Shown here: positions 1 through 7,681 of the stretch, piece by piece | How the letters are laid out: every line of letters begins with the position of its first letter | Position numbering within the stretch: the first letter of the stretch is position 1 | Source: Devosia neptuniae | GTDB lineage: Bacteria > Pseudomonadota > Alphaproteobacteria > Rhizobiales > Devosiaceae | DNA length: 64,000 nt | Direction of reading: 5' to 3' | Assembly (NCBI RefSeq): GCF_025452235.1 | Contig: NZ_CP104965.1 | Location: 2,848,501-2,912,500 of the forward strand | The notes under the pieces: model-generated | Database searches by the model: none | Told to the model about the DNA's origin: nothing | Seen by the model: the letters and a program-made list of their open reading frames with translations, nothing else | Translations under genes and position numbers: made by a program

Positions 1-73
1 TGGGGAAGATGAGGCCGATGCCAACGGCATCGAGGACAATGGCGGTGAAGATGACGGCGAGGGGTCTGTTCAT
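1..73 (-). CDS. TetA-like MFS efflux transporter, N-terminal fragment
   Basis: Only the first 24 codons are inside the window; the gene runs off the left edge on the minus strand. The peptide starts MNRPLAVIFTAIVLDAVG and continues IGLIFP. This is the classic first membrane helix of the TetA/TCR branch of the major facilitator superfamily, whose N-terminus carries a conserved LDAVGIGL motif. A GGAG lies about 10 bases before the ATG. Family knowledge suggests proton-coupled drug export across the inner membrane; the substrate cannot be told. The plus strand is also open here, but its acidic product resembles nothing I know. Confidence 0.7.
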   Translation of the reverse strand, partial: MNRPLAVIFTAIVLDAVGIGLIFP

Positions 74-430
74 GTGGACGTGCTCCGGCGCAAACATGCA
101 GCGCCGCGCGGCGCCCATGGTGCGCGATTGAGCCTGATCGTGTCAGGCGGTGATGTGTTGGAGCCGCTGGCCGAGGCATGCCTTGGGCATGGACGGCCTG
201 TGCTTGACCACCTGGACGACCATTCGTCCACCTATTTACTCCGCCACTGAGCGGATCAAGGAAAGCGGTCGCTTTTCGCGACATGCGTCAAATACGCCTG
301 ATCGCGGAGCACGGCAAGCGCTTTTGCGGCGGCGGGAATTCGAGCATCGAGCCGCTTGCCCGCCTACAAAAAAGCCGCTACCAATCAAGTGTGAGGTACG
401 TACCTCATATTTTGGAGGGGAGAGCCAAAA
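74..430. other. Intergenic region without a convincing gene
   Basis: About 357 bases separate the divergent TetA-like gene and the PPOX gene. The open frames here give compositionally odd peptides with no recognisable motif. The only clear structures are the 16-bp palindrome at 392-407 and the Shine-Dalgarno GGAGGGG at 414-420. No tetR-like or hxlR-like regulator is visible, although both flanking gene types often have one nearby. Confidence 0.6.
392..407. promoter_or_regulatory. Perfect 16-bp palindrome, probable operator
   Basis: TGAGGTACGTACCTCA reads the same on both strands. It ends 23 bases before the PPOX start codon, just ahead of its ribosome binding site, so a bound dimeric repressor could block transcription. 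The cognate regulator is not encoded in this window. Confidence 0.5.
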
Positions 431-1081
431 ATGTCGGACTTCAAGGTCGATCCGGACTTCACCATCACCGATGAGCAGACGCTGCGCAGTCTGTTTCCGG
501 CGCAAACGGCGCTGGCCATTCACAAGTGCCAGAACCTGCTCGATAGCTATGCACAGGACTTTATCCGGCGCTCGCCTTTCGTCTGTATCGGCACCCAGCA
601 TGCCGATGGCCGGGCCGATGTCAGCCCGCGCGGCGATCCGGTCGGCTTTGTCGAAATTCTCGATCAGCACACCCTGGCTATCCCGGACCGTCCCGGCAAT
701 AACCGGCTCGATAGCCTGGTCAATATCCTGGCCAATCCCAATGTCGGCCTGCTGTTCATCATCCCGGGCTTTGACGACACGCTGCGCGTCAACGGTCAGG
801 CCAGCCTCGTCACCGACCCGGCCATTCTGGGCGGGATGAGCGTCAATGGCCGCCAGCCAAAGCTCGCCATCGTGATCAAGGTCAGCGAAGCCTTCATGCA
901 TTGCGCCAAGGCGTTCCGGCGCTCGCATTTGTGGGACCCTGAACATTTCCAGGATCGCCGTGACATGCCCTCGCTGTCCAAGATCATCCTGGACCAGACC
1001 ACCGGTGCGCCCAGCGACGCCGAGGCGATGCGCCAGATCGATGCCGATCTCGAAGTCGAATACAAGAAGTCGATGTACTAG
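431..1081 (+). CDS. Pyridoxamine 5'-phosphate oxidase family (FMN-binding split-barrel) protein
   Basis: The 216-residue protein has the split-barrel core of the PPOX superfamily. SPRGDPVGFVEILD (about residues 60-74) and the RPGNNRLDSLVNIL segment (about 84-97) are typical of the FMN-binding subgroup often annotated MSMEG_1061-like. Such proteins bind FMN or F420 and reduce small substrates in the cytoplasm; the true substrate is unknown. The ATG follows a strong GGAGGGG. The gene stands alone, converging on the next aldo/keto reductase gene, and a palindromic operator candidate sits immediately upstream. It is unlikely to be the PdxH of vitamin B6 synthesis, since the PdxH C-terminal signature is not seen. 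Confidence 0.8.
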   Translation: MSDFKVDPDFTITDEQTLRSLFPAQTALAIHKCQNLLDSYAQDFIRRSPFVCIGTQHADGRADVSPRGDPVGFVEILDQHTLAIPDRPGNNRLDSLVNILANPNVGLLFIIPGFDDTLRVNGQASLVTDPAILGGMSVNGRQPKLAIVIKVSEAFMHCAKAFRRSHLWDPEHFQDRRDMPSLSKIILDQTTGAPSDAEAMRQIDADLEVEYKKSMY

Positions 1082-1092
1082 GCGGGGCAGGG

Positions 1093-1121
1093 GCCCGGCC
1101 TGCTGCAAACAGCGGCCGGGC
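1093..1121. terminator. Hairpin between convergent genes
   Basis: GCCCGGCC-T-GCTG pairs with CAGC-G-GCCGGGC around a CAAA loop, in the 46-base gap between the PPOX gene and the convergent reductase gene. The stem is strong, but there is no clean T run on either side, so its action as a terminator is a guess. Confidence 0.4.
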
Positions 1122-1127
1122 ATCAGC

Positions 1128-1997
1128 TCATTTCGCTGCGGCAATGCCGTTGAGCACGGTCATGTCCTCGTCCGACAGCATAAGATCGGCGGCGAGCAGG
1201 TTTTCCTGCAGATGCGCCACCGAGGACGTGCCGGGGATCAACAGGAGATTGGGCGAGCGGCGCAACAACCAGGCCAGCGCCACCTGCATCGGGGTGGCAC
1301 CCAGCCGGCTCGCGACCTCGGACAGCGCCGACGACTGCAGGGGGCTGAAGCCGCCCAGCGGGAAGAATGGCACATAGGCAATGCCCGCCTGCGCCAGCTC
1401 ATCGATCAGGGCATCGTCCTCGCGATGCGCCAGATTGTACTGGTTCTGCACGCATACGATCGGCACCAGCTTGCGCCCTTCGGCCACCTGCGCCGCGGTG
1501 GCATTGCTCAGCCCGATATGGCGCACCAGGCCCCGGCTTTGCAGCTCCGCCAGCGCCGTCAGCGGCGCCTCGATCGAGCCCTCGGTCGGCCCCATGCCGA
1601 ACATGATCCGCAGATTGACCACTTCGAGTACGTCGAGGCCCAGATTTTTGCGGTTATCCTCGACCGCTTGCGCCAGGTCGGCAGCGGAAAAGGCCGGCAA
1701 CCACGAGGCATCCGCTCCGCGCACGGCACCGATCTTGGTCACGATGACCAGATCGTCCGGATAGCTGGGCAGCGCCTCGCGGATCAGCTGGTTGGTAATG
1801 TGCGGCCCATAGAAGTCGCTGGTGTCGATATGATTGATCCCCTGCGCGATCGCTTCGCGCAACACGGCGCGGGCGGCGTCGGGATCGCGCGGTGGCCCGA
1901 ACACGTGGGGGCCGGCGAGCTGCATTGCACCATAGCCCAGGCGCTTTACGTGACGCGGGCCCAGGGCAAAGGTTCCGGCTGCTGCTAAGTTGGACAT
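1128..1997 (-). CDS. Aldo/keto reductase family oxidoreductase (YdbC-like)
   Basis: The 289-residue product is an NADPH-dependent aldo/keto reductase barrel. INHIDTSDFYG carries the catalytic Asp and Tyr, VTKIG the catalytic Lys, and RHIGLSN is the usual strand motif. Where many family members have the fourth catalytic residue His, this one has VVNLR, as I recall for the E. coli YdbC subgroup. A longer frame opens at 2039, but the ATG at 1997 has a GGAG six bases upstream and begins MSNLAAAGTF, so it was chosen. The divergent LysR gene starts 92 bases away and is the obvious candidate regulator. The substrate is unknown. Confidence 0.82.
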   Translation of the reverse strand: MSNLAAAGTFALGPRHVKRLGYGAMQLAGPHVFGPPRDPDAARAVLREAIAQGINHIDTSDFYGPHITNQLIREALPSYPDDLVIVTKIGAVRGADASWLPAFSAADLAQAVEDNRKNLGLDVLEVVNLRIMFGMGPTEGSIEAPLTALAELQSRGLVRHIGLSNATAAQVAEGRKLVPIVCVQNQYNLAHREDDALIDELAQAGIAYVPFFPLGGFSPLQSSALSEVASRLGATPMQVALAWLLRRSPNLLLIPGTSSVAHLQENLLAADLMLSDEDMTVLNGIAAAK

Positions 1998-2034
1998 GAT
2001 CATCTCCATTACTACGCCGCCAAGATAAGGTTTG

Positions 2035-2054
2035 CCCATTGCTAGGATAATGGG
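2035..2054. promoter_or_regulatory. Inverted repeat in divergent LysR/reductase promoter region
   Basis: CCCATT and AATGGG form an inverted repeat with an 8-base spacer, in the gap between the divergently transcribed aldo/keto reductase and lysR genes. LysR-type regulators usually bind such dyads in the shared promoter region. The assignment rests only on position and symmetry. Confidence 0.4.
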
Positions 2055-2089
2055 TCACAGTTCGCACGGGCTGTCCGACAAGGCGTACA

Positions 2090-3013
2090 ATGAATCCTGA
2101 TCTCAATGACCTTAGGGCTTTCGCCGCCGTTGTGCGCAATGGCGGCTTTCGCGATGGCGCCCGCGAGACCGGCAAGAGCGCGTCCAGCCTGAGCGATGCC
2201 GTCCGCCGGCTCGAGGCTGGCTTGGGGGTCAGGCTGCTCAACCGTACCACCCGCAGCGTCCTGCCCACCGAAGCAGGTCGCGACCTGCTGGCCCGGCTGG
2301 AGCCTGCCTTGCAGGAAATCCAGGCGGCCATGGATGTGGTCAATGCCCATCGCGAGCAGCCCATGGGCACGCTGCGGCTTAATGTGCCGGTCAGCGCCAC
2401 CCGCACCGTGCTGCCCGCCATCATCCCGGCCTTCCTCGCCGCCTATCCCGATATCAGGGTGGAGATCGTCGCCGAGGAGAGTTTTGTCGATATCCTGGCC
2501 ACTGGCTGCGATGCCGGCATTCGCTATGAGGAACGCCTGGCCCAGGACATGATCGCCGTGCCGATCGGCCCGCGCGTGCAGCGCTTTGCCCTGGGCGCCT
2601 CCGCCGCCTATCTCGACCGCCGCGGCCGCCCCGAACACCCCCGCGATCTGCTCAGCCATGCGTGCCTGCAGGGCCGCTTTCCCAGCGGCGTGCTGTTCTC
2701 CTGGGATTTCGAGCGCAACGGCGAGACGGTGAGTATCGAGCCGCAAGGTCCGCTCATCGTACAGGCCGGCGCCGCGACGGAACTGGCTATCGATGCCGCC
2801 ATTGCCGGCACCGGCATTGTGGCCCTGTTTGAAGATTGGCTGCGCCCGCATTTCGTCAGCGGCGCGCTTCTGCCGGTGCTCGAGCCCTGGTGGGTCAGCT
2901 TTTCCGGACCCTTCCTCTATTATCCCGGCCGCCAGCTGGTGCCCGCACCGCTGCGGGCCTTCGTCGACTTCGTCCGGAAAATGCAACATTCCGTGCCGGC
3001 CAAAGGGGAGTAA
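2090..3013 (+). CDS. LysR family transcriptional regulator
   Basis: The 307-residue protein has an N-terminal winged helix-turn-helix (residues 1-65, with DLRAFAAVVRNGGF and SLSDAVRRLEAGLGVRLLNR) followed by a LysR substrate-binding domain from about residue 90. It belongs to the large CrgA/PecT-like branch. It is divergent from the reductase gene and probably controls that gene and itself through the dyad between them. The GFA-family gene starts only 7 bases downstream, so the two are probably cotranscribed. The effector is unknown. Confidence 0.88.
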   Translation: MNPDLNDLRAFAAVVRNGGFRDGARETGKSASSLSDAVRRLEAGLGVRLLNRTTRSVLPTEAGRDLLARLEPALQEIQAAMDVVNAHREQPMGTLRLNVPVSATRTVLPAIIPAFLAAYPDIRVEIVAEESFVDILATGCDAGIRYEERLAQDMIAVPIGPRVQRFALGASAAYLDRRGRPEHPRDLLSHACLQGRFPSGVLFSWDFERNGETVSIEPQGPLIVQAGAATELAIDAAIAGTGIVALFEDWLRPHFVSGALLPVLEPWWVSFSGPFLYYPGRQLVPAPLRAFVDFVRKMQHSVPAKGE

Positions 3014-3020
3014 AACCGCC

Positions 3021-3407
3021 ATGAGTGACAAGATCAGGACGGGCGGGTGCCTCTGCGGCGCCGTGCGCTACGAAGTCTCGGGCGAGCCCTATATTGCCGG
3101 CCTGTGCCACTGCACCAAGTGCCGCAAGCTGACCGGCTCGGCCTTCTCAGCCACGGCAAATTGGCGCCAGGACCAGTTCACCATGACCGGCAATGTGCAA
3201 ACCTACGACCGCCGCCAATTCTGCCCCGCCTGCGGCTCGCGCCTGTTCTTCCTGTTCGACGATGGCGTCGAAATCTTCCTCGGCACCCTCGACGACGCCC
3301 CCTACGACATCCCGCCCCATCTCGAAGTCTGGACTGCACGGCGCGAACCCTGGCTGCCGCACATCCGTGGCGTCGACATGCACGAGCACAACCCGCCGCC
3401 GCTGTGA
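3021..3407 (+). CDS. GFA family (glutathione-dependent formaldehyde-activating enzyme-like) protein
   Basis: The 128-residue zinc protein has the cysteine pattern of the GFA/Mss4-like fold: GGCLCGAVRYEV near the N-terminus, CHCTKCRKLTGS around residues 32-43 and FCPACGSRLFF around 68-78. The founding member was described as speeding the reaction of formaldehyde with glutathione, but most relatives have no proven function. The ATG follows GGGGAG by about ten bases. It directly follows the lysR gene and may share its mRNA. A second GFA protein lies at 46962-47408. Confidence 0.85.
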   Translation: MSDKIRTGGCLCGAVRYEVSGEPYIAGLCHCTKCRKLTGSAFSATANWRQDQFTMTGNVQTYDRRQFCPACGSRLFFLFDDGVEIFLGTLDDAPYDIPPHLEVWTARREPWLPHIRGVDMHEHNPPPL

Positions 3408-3477
3408 TTAGCCTAAAGGACTGCCGTGCCATCGAGGACGTCGCTGCCGCCAGGCCGATAGCTGTCTGGCTCCAGAG

Positions 3478-3729
3478 TTAATACCCCGATTGGACCGCAT
3501 TCCGGTCGATTTCGTAGGCGGGGACATTTTCCGGCGCAGCCAGGCGTCGCCGCTGGCTGGCGGCATTTCGCTCTGCAATGAGTGCTGCTTTAAGTTCGGC
3601 TCGTGTGTAGCCAATGTCATTGAGCAGCCGGGGATCGTTTGGGATGTCCCGGATGCCACCATAAAGTTCATACTCCAGTTTGATTTCCTGAATCAGTGTG
3701 TGAATCAGCCTTCCGATCAAAGAGGTCAT
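3478..3729 (-). CDS. DUF1127 domain-containing small protein
   Basis: An 83-residue protein whose C-terminal half, DPRLLNDIGYTRAELKAAL, matches the DUF1127 signature of small alphaproteobacterial proteins. Some DUF1127 proteins act in RNA turnover or phosphate and carbon responses, but no role can be assigned here. The ATG at 3729 has GGAGAG five bases upstream. An upstream in-frame extension to 3786 was rejected because it lacks a binding site. The stretch downstream (3408-3477) is empty. Confidence 0.75.
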   Translation of the reverse strand: MTSLIGRLIHTLIQEIKLEYELYGGIRDIPNDPRLLNDIGYTRAELKAALIAERNAASQRRRLAAPENVPAYEIDRNAVQSGY

Positions 3730-3824
3730 TTCTGCTCTCCGCGTCTGTGGTCGGATCACGCTAGGCCGTTGGCGCCGATCGCTCAAACGAGTATAAGGCA
3801 GCTCAGATAACCTGAGGTTGTCCG

Positions 3825-4727
3825 ATGAAGCGCAGCCGTCTACCCCTTACCGCATTGCGCGCCTTCGAAGCGGCTGGTCGGCACCAGAGCTTCAAGAAGG
3901 CGGCCGAGGAATTGGCGGTGTCGGAAGCTGCCATTAGCCGGCAAATCCGGGACCTCGAGGGCCAACTCAGCGGCGCCTTGTTCGAGCGGGGGCATCGCAA
4001 TGTCCGGCTGACCTCTGGCGGGGCGCGGCTATTGGGGCAATTGACGAAGAGTTTCGATGCCATCGACACGGCCTTGTCCGAACTGCTCGCGCCGCCACGC
4101 AAAAAGCGAGTATTCGTCAGCGTCGAACCGACCTTCGCCACGCTGTTTCTGATCCCCCGGCTTGCCGAGTTCACTGTCGCACACCCCGATATTGATGTTC
4201 AGATTGAAAGCAGTTCGACGCTCGTGGATCTAAGCGGTGACGATGCTGGCGTCGCCGTTCGCTACAGCCTCACCGACAAGAGCTGGCCACGGTTGGAGGC
4301 CCGGCATCTTATCGACAATCTGCTCACGCCCGTGGTCGCTGCCGGGCACCTGGCAATCGAGATAAAATCCCCTTTGGACATTGCAAAAATTCCGCTCCTG
4401 CGAGACGAAAACGAAGCGCCATGGCAGCGCTGGCTTGCTATTGCCGGGGTCCAGGCACGCCCGACATGGGGGCCGGTTTTCTCAAATGCCGCGATAGCCC
4501 TGCAAAGCGCCCAACTCGGGCATGGCGCCGCCCTTGCTGACCGTCACCTGGCCGATCGCCTCCTCAGGGATGGCCACCTCCGCGCACCGTTCGATCTGGA
4601 TATTGAGAATGGTGCATATTGGCTGGTGGCACGGAGCTTCGCCAAGCTCACACTGTCCGAGAAGACGTTTTGCGACTGGCTAGTGGCGGCCGTGGGCATC
4701 TCCGGAAAATCACCCGCCTCCCGCTAA
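3825..4727 (+). CDS. LysR family transcriptional regulator (GcvA-like)
   Basis: The 300-residue protein opens with the GcvA-branch signature LPLTALRAFEAAGRHQSF and the recognition helix region VSEAAISRQIRDLEG (about 34-48). The substrate-binding domain follows from about residue 95. GcvA-type regulators control amino-acid or beta-lactamase genes, but no such target is adjacent: downstream lie a possible small minus-strand gene and a frameshifted MFS gene. The MFS gene is a candidate target by proximity only. Confidence 0.87.
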   Translation: MKRSRLPLTALRAFEAAGRHQSFKKAAEELAVSEAAISRQIRDLEGQLSGALFERGHRNVRLTSGGARLLGQLTKSFDAIDTALSELLAPPRKKRVFVSVEPTFATLFLIPRLAEFTVAHPDIDVQIESSSTLVDLSGDDAGVAVRYSLTDKSWPRLEARHLIDNLLTPVVAAGHLAIEIKSPLDIAKIPLLRDENEAPWQRWLAIAGVQARPTWGPVFSNAAIALQSAQLGHGAALADRHLADRLLRDGHLRAPFDLDIENGAYWLVARSFAKLTLSEKTFCDWLVAAVGISGKSPASR

Positions 4728-4882
4728 AAGCGGTCAAACGCCGCAAGCGAAAGCCGATACCGGGTTTGCCACTGGCCCAGCGCGTAGGCGGCTCTCGCAT
4801 CGGCGGGTTCTCTGGTTGTGCCAAATGGGACGAGCCGATATTGCCGCTCGCAGATCCCCGCCTTGATGAACTTGGCAATCAT
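4724..4882 (-). CDS. Possible small protein of 52 residues
   Basis: This short frame begins MIAKFIKAGICERQYRLV and ends RYRLSLAAFDRF. Its composition is balanced and unlike a random antisense product, and it nearly fills the gap between the LysR gene, whose last codons it overlaps tail to tail, and the MFS pseudogene. The ribosome binding site is weak (GGTAGCG). I recognise no family with certainty. It could equally be chance. Confidence 0.35.
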   Translation of the reverse strand: MIAKFIKAGICERQYRLVPFGTTREPADARAAYALGQWQTRYRLSLAAFDRF

Positions 4883-4924
4883 CGCTACCAAAACTGCATT
4901 GCGACCCTGCAGGATAGTGATGCG

Positions 4925-6174
4925 GTGACCAAAGTTGAGCGGGCTTCATTTGGTCAGTTGCTGCTTTATCCCGGCTTTGTGCGGCTCTGGATGGCTGATG
5001 GGCTCTCCAATTTCGGGACGTTCATTTTCGGATTGTCGCTGCAGCTCTTGCTGATCCAGGTGCTCAATGCCGACCAGCTGGAGATCGGCTGGGTGCGGTC
5101 CGCGCAGTGGCTGCCCTCACTGTTGTTCGGGCTTTTGGCGGGCGTGGTCGTTGATCGTGTGCAGCGCAAGCAATTGCTGATCGCCACCGATATTGCCAGT
5201 TGTGTGCTGCTGCTGGCGATTGCCGGCATGGCTTGTTGGGAATGCTCTCCCCGTTTGGGGTGGCCGTGCTGGTCTTCCTGCTCGGCACCGCTGCGGTATT
5301 GCAGGGTGGGGCGCATCAATCGTTCACCGCCGACCTGCTGCCGCCAAGCCTTCTTGCTTCGGGCAACGTGGCGTTGACCCAGACCTATACCGCAGCGCAG
5401 ACACTAGGGCCCTTGCTGGCAGGGGTACTGGCTGGTGTCGTTGGCGCGCCGGTCACCATGCTGATCAACGCTGCTACCTACGCCGCCTCGGCGGTGCTGT
5501 TGGCCGGCGTGCCCGGCAGGCAGCCCACCGAGCGCACGGCTCCGTCCTCGCTCGGCGCCGACCTGAGGGAAGGAATTGCCTGGGTCTACCGGCATCCGTT
5601 CCTCGCCCCCTATGCGCTTTGCCTGCATGTCTGGTTCATCGGCAACGCTATCGCCGGAACGGTTTACATCTTCCATGCGACGCGCCTGGGTCTCGATGGG
5701 GGCGCCGTCGGATTGACGCTGGGAATGGCGGGTCTGGCCGGGGTGATCGGGGCGGGGCTGGCCGAACGGACGGCGCGGCTGCTCGGGACGGGCAAGGCCA
5801 TCCTCTGCTGCGACTTTCTGACCGGGTTCGCCTGGCTGATAGTGGCCGTGACGCCGCAGACGGGCGTCGCACTCTATGCGCTCTGCGCCGCGCAATTCGT
5901 CTATGGCATAGGGCTTGGCCTGCGCGGCCCCCTCGAGATGAGTTTCCGCAATGCGGTGACGCCCTCGCGGCTGCGGGGACGGATGAACACGACGATCCGC
6001 TCGATAAACTGGGGCCTGATCGCGCTGGCGGCACCCCTAGGCGGCTGGCTGGCCTTGCAATTCGGCGATCGCGCCGCACTGACAATTGCGGGTACAATAA
6101 TGGTGGGGACGGGCACAGCCCTGCTACTCTCACGGTTCCGCCACGCCGCCATGCCCACTGACGCACCCGGCTAA
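4925..6174 (+). pseudogene. MFS transporter interrupted by a frameshift
   Basis: Two frames together encode one MFS_3-type exporter of about 415 residues. The first part (GTG at 4925, AGGA ten bases upstream) reads FGQLLLYPGFVRLWMADG and four to five membrane segments as far as LLLAIAGMA. The second part resumes one frame over at LGMLSPFGVAVLVFLLG and runs to 6174. The break is at about 5228-5240 and fits loss of one base. Everything else is intact, including RGRMNTTIRSINWG near the C-terminus. It may be a recent pseudogene, a phase-variable site (no long homopolymer is present) or a sequencing error. Confidence 0.75.
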
Positions 6175-6449
6175 GGCCACTGAGCATGAAGTCGAAGCTG
6201 CCGGGCAGGGAAGCGAGATAGGCCAGACGCTCCTGGCCCAATTACCGCCGACGGTGACTTCACAACTGGTCGACAGCGATCTACGACCTCAGCCGACCGC
6301 GGCCCCTTGCCCACCAGGTCGCCCAGGTTGAATATCCGGGTAATGCCGGCTTCCTGGATATGCGCGAGCACTGTTTCCAGCGCCGTCAAATTCCCATGCA
6401 CATCGGAGATGATGGCGATCCGCTCACCTGCGTCCTGTGACCCATCCAA
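6171..6449 (-). pseudogene. Metallophosphoesterase (YfcE/5'-nucleotidase type) remnant
   Basis: The N-terminus is clear: IAIISDVHGNLTALETVL and IFNLGDLVGKGP carry the metal-binding Asp-x-His and Gly-Asp motifs of calcineurin-like phosphoesterases. After AEVVDRC the frame turns to nonsense. In the neighbouring frame LGQERLAYLASLPGSFDF appears (about 6188-6241), a segment that in full-length relatives lies some 50 residues further on. An internal deletion with a frameshift is therefore likely, and the C-terminal half is missing where the MFS gene ends. The only start codon is TTG at 6449. It is presumed non-functional. Confidence 0.65.
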
Positions 6450-6631
6450 TCATTCGCTCCATTTGTGGTATTGGTCCCAATGCTGTGGCAGCCCTCGGTC
6501 CATGGTGCGGTTCCTTCCGTTACCAAACCTGCAAGCGGACGTTCACCATCTTTGCAGCAACATGTCACTTCGCGTTGCAGTGATGGTCCGAAAGAACGAA
6601 ATTGCATCTGAGTGGTAGGAACCGTGACCGA

Positions 6632-6916
6632 GTGGCTAAATTAACCGCGAAACCCGCATCATTGGATGTCTCGCTTCTTATTGTCATTCTGATATTGAAC
6701 AGCTTTGTGCCCAACATTTTTGCCGCATTTGGCGTCAGAAATTTGTTCATTGGGCTGGCTTGCGCCTTCATAAACTTGGCGCTCTGCGTGGCTGGGTATT
6801 TGACGGGCCGTTTCCGCATATTTTGGGGGCTATGGGCGCTTTCTTCCGTGATCGTGCTTGTCCTCTTTGGCATGGTAAATCCCCTCGGGGCAGTCATGGT
6901 CCTGTGGAAGATTTGA
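6632..6916 (+). CDS. Small membrane protein, function unknown
   Basis: The 94-residue product has three hydrophobic segments: LLIVILILNSFVP, LFIGLACAFINLALCVAGYL and WALSSVIVLVLFGMV. A GTG start at 6632 is preceded by AGGAA at about ten bases; a TTG at 6602 would add ten residues. The AT content is higher than in the neighbours, and the gene adjoins two decayed genes, which hints at transferred or relaxed DNA. I do not recognise the family. Confidence 0.5.
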   Translation: MAKLTAKPASLDVSLLIVILILNSFVPNIFAAFGVRNLFIGLACAFINLALCVAGYLTGRFRIFWGLWALSSVIVLVLFGMVNPLGAVMVLWKI

Positions 6917-7190
6917 TCCTGGAAATCGAGGCAGCCTAGCATTTGCAGCGAGCGGAGGGGCAGGTGCCTGCATAGGCACAGACCGAACCTACGCCATCGC
7001 ACCCGCACAGCTCATCGCGCCAAACCATAATTCCGATAGCCCCATTCATCAAACCGTTGCCGATTATCGGCTACACGGCCGGCACGGGGCGGTTTGTCGC
7101 GTTGTCCACCGGGTCATTTGTGTGCTTGCCCGGGCTCGCCTGCGCGCATATATAGGCCGCCTAAGGGGTGCATTGGAGTTGAGTCTACTG

Positions 7191-7610
7191 ATGTCTTCGG
7201 TTGTTGACCTAGTTGAATACCGGCCCAGTGATGATGAGCCGTTCATGAATCCGCGCCAGCGCGAGTATTTCCGGGCTAAGCTGAATACCTGGAAGGACGA
7301 GATCCTTCGCGAAAGCCGTGAGACGCTCGCCAATCTTCAGGAAGAAAGCCAGAACCACCCCGATATGGCCGATCGCGCCAGTTCGGAGAGCGATCGCTCG
7401 CTGGAACTGCGCACCAGGGATCGCCAGCGCAAGCTGATTTCCAAGATCGATGCTGCGCTCAAGCGCCTTGACGATGGCACTTACGGCTATTGCGAAGAAA
7501 CCGGCGATCCGATCGGCCTGGCCCGGCTCGATGCCCGCCCGACCGCGACGCTGAGCCTCGAGGCCCAGGAAATGCATGAGCGGCGCGAAAAGGTCTACCG
7601 CGACGAATGA
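7191..7610 (+). CDS. dksA: RNA polymerase-binding transcription factor DksA
   Basis: The 139-residue protein has the coiled-coil N-terminal region (FRAKLNTWKDEILRESRETL) and the C-terminal globule with YGYCEETGDPIGLARLDARP. DksA enters the secondary channel of RNA polymerase and, with ppGpp, retunes rRNA and amino-acid promoters. Of the four zinc cysteines of E. coli DksA only one remains, as is usual for alphaproteobacterial members. The ATG at 7191 with GGAG upstream gives the family's normal length; the upstream extension to 7122 is rejected. A strong terminator follows. Confidence 0.92.
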   Translation: MSSVVDLVEYRPSDDEPFMNPRQREYFRAKLNTWKDEILRESRETLANLQEESQNHPDMADRASSESDRSLELRTRDRQRKLISKIDAALKRLDDGTYGYCEETGDPIGLARLDARPTATLSLEAQEMHERREKVYRDE

Positions 7611-7630
7611 TCCGATAGCACCACAGAATT

Positions 7631-7660
7631 AAGGGCCCGCTTGCCACAAGCGGGCCCTTT
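7631..7660 (+). terminator. Rho-independent terminator of dksA
   Basis: AAGGGCCCGCTTG and CAAGCGGGCCCTT form a near-perfect stem with a CCA loop, followed by a short T-rich tail, 20 bases after the dksA stop. On the other strand it could also serve the convergent curlin gene. Confidence 0.85.
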
Positions 7661-7681
7661 GTCGTTTCCACATCCATCAGC

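Noticed and set aside
1..249. Plus-strand open frame from the window start through 249
   Set aside because: Its acidic start is the reverse of the TetA-like N-terminus, which has a clear family motif; nothing in the plus frame is recognisable.
4619..4924. N-terminal extension of the MFS frame
   Set aside because: The extra residues are antisense to the possible small gene and to the end of lysR and do not resemble a transporter; the GTG at 4925 is the plausible start.
6386..6607. Minus-strand frame of 73 codons before the phosphoesterase remnant
   Set aside because: Cys/Thr/Gly-rich sequence without a domain or ribosome binding site, overlapping the remnant's start.
6917..7190. tRNA or small RNA gene before dksA
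   Set aside because: A short GTGCC/GGCAC hairpin exists but there is no cloverleaf, T-loop motif or terminator.
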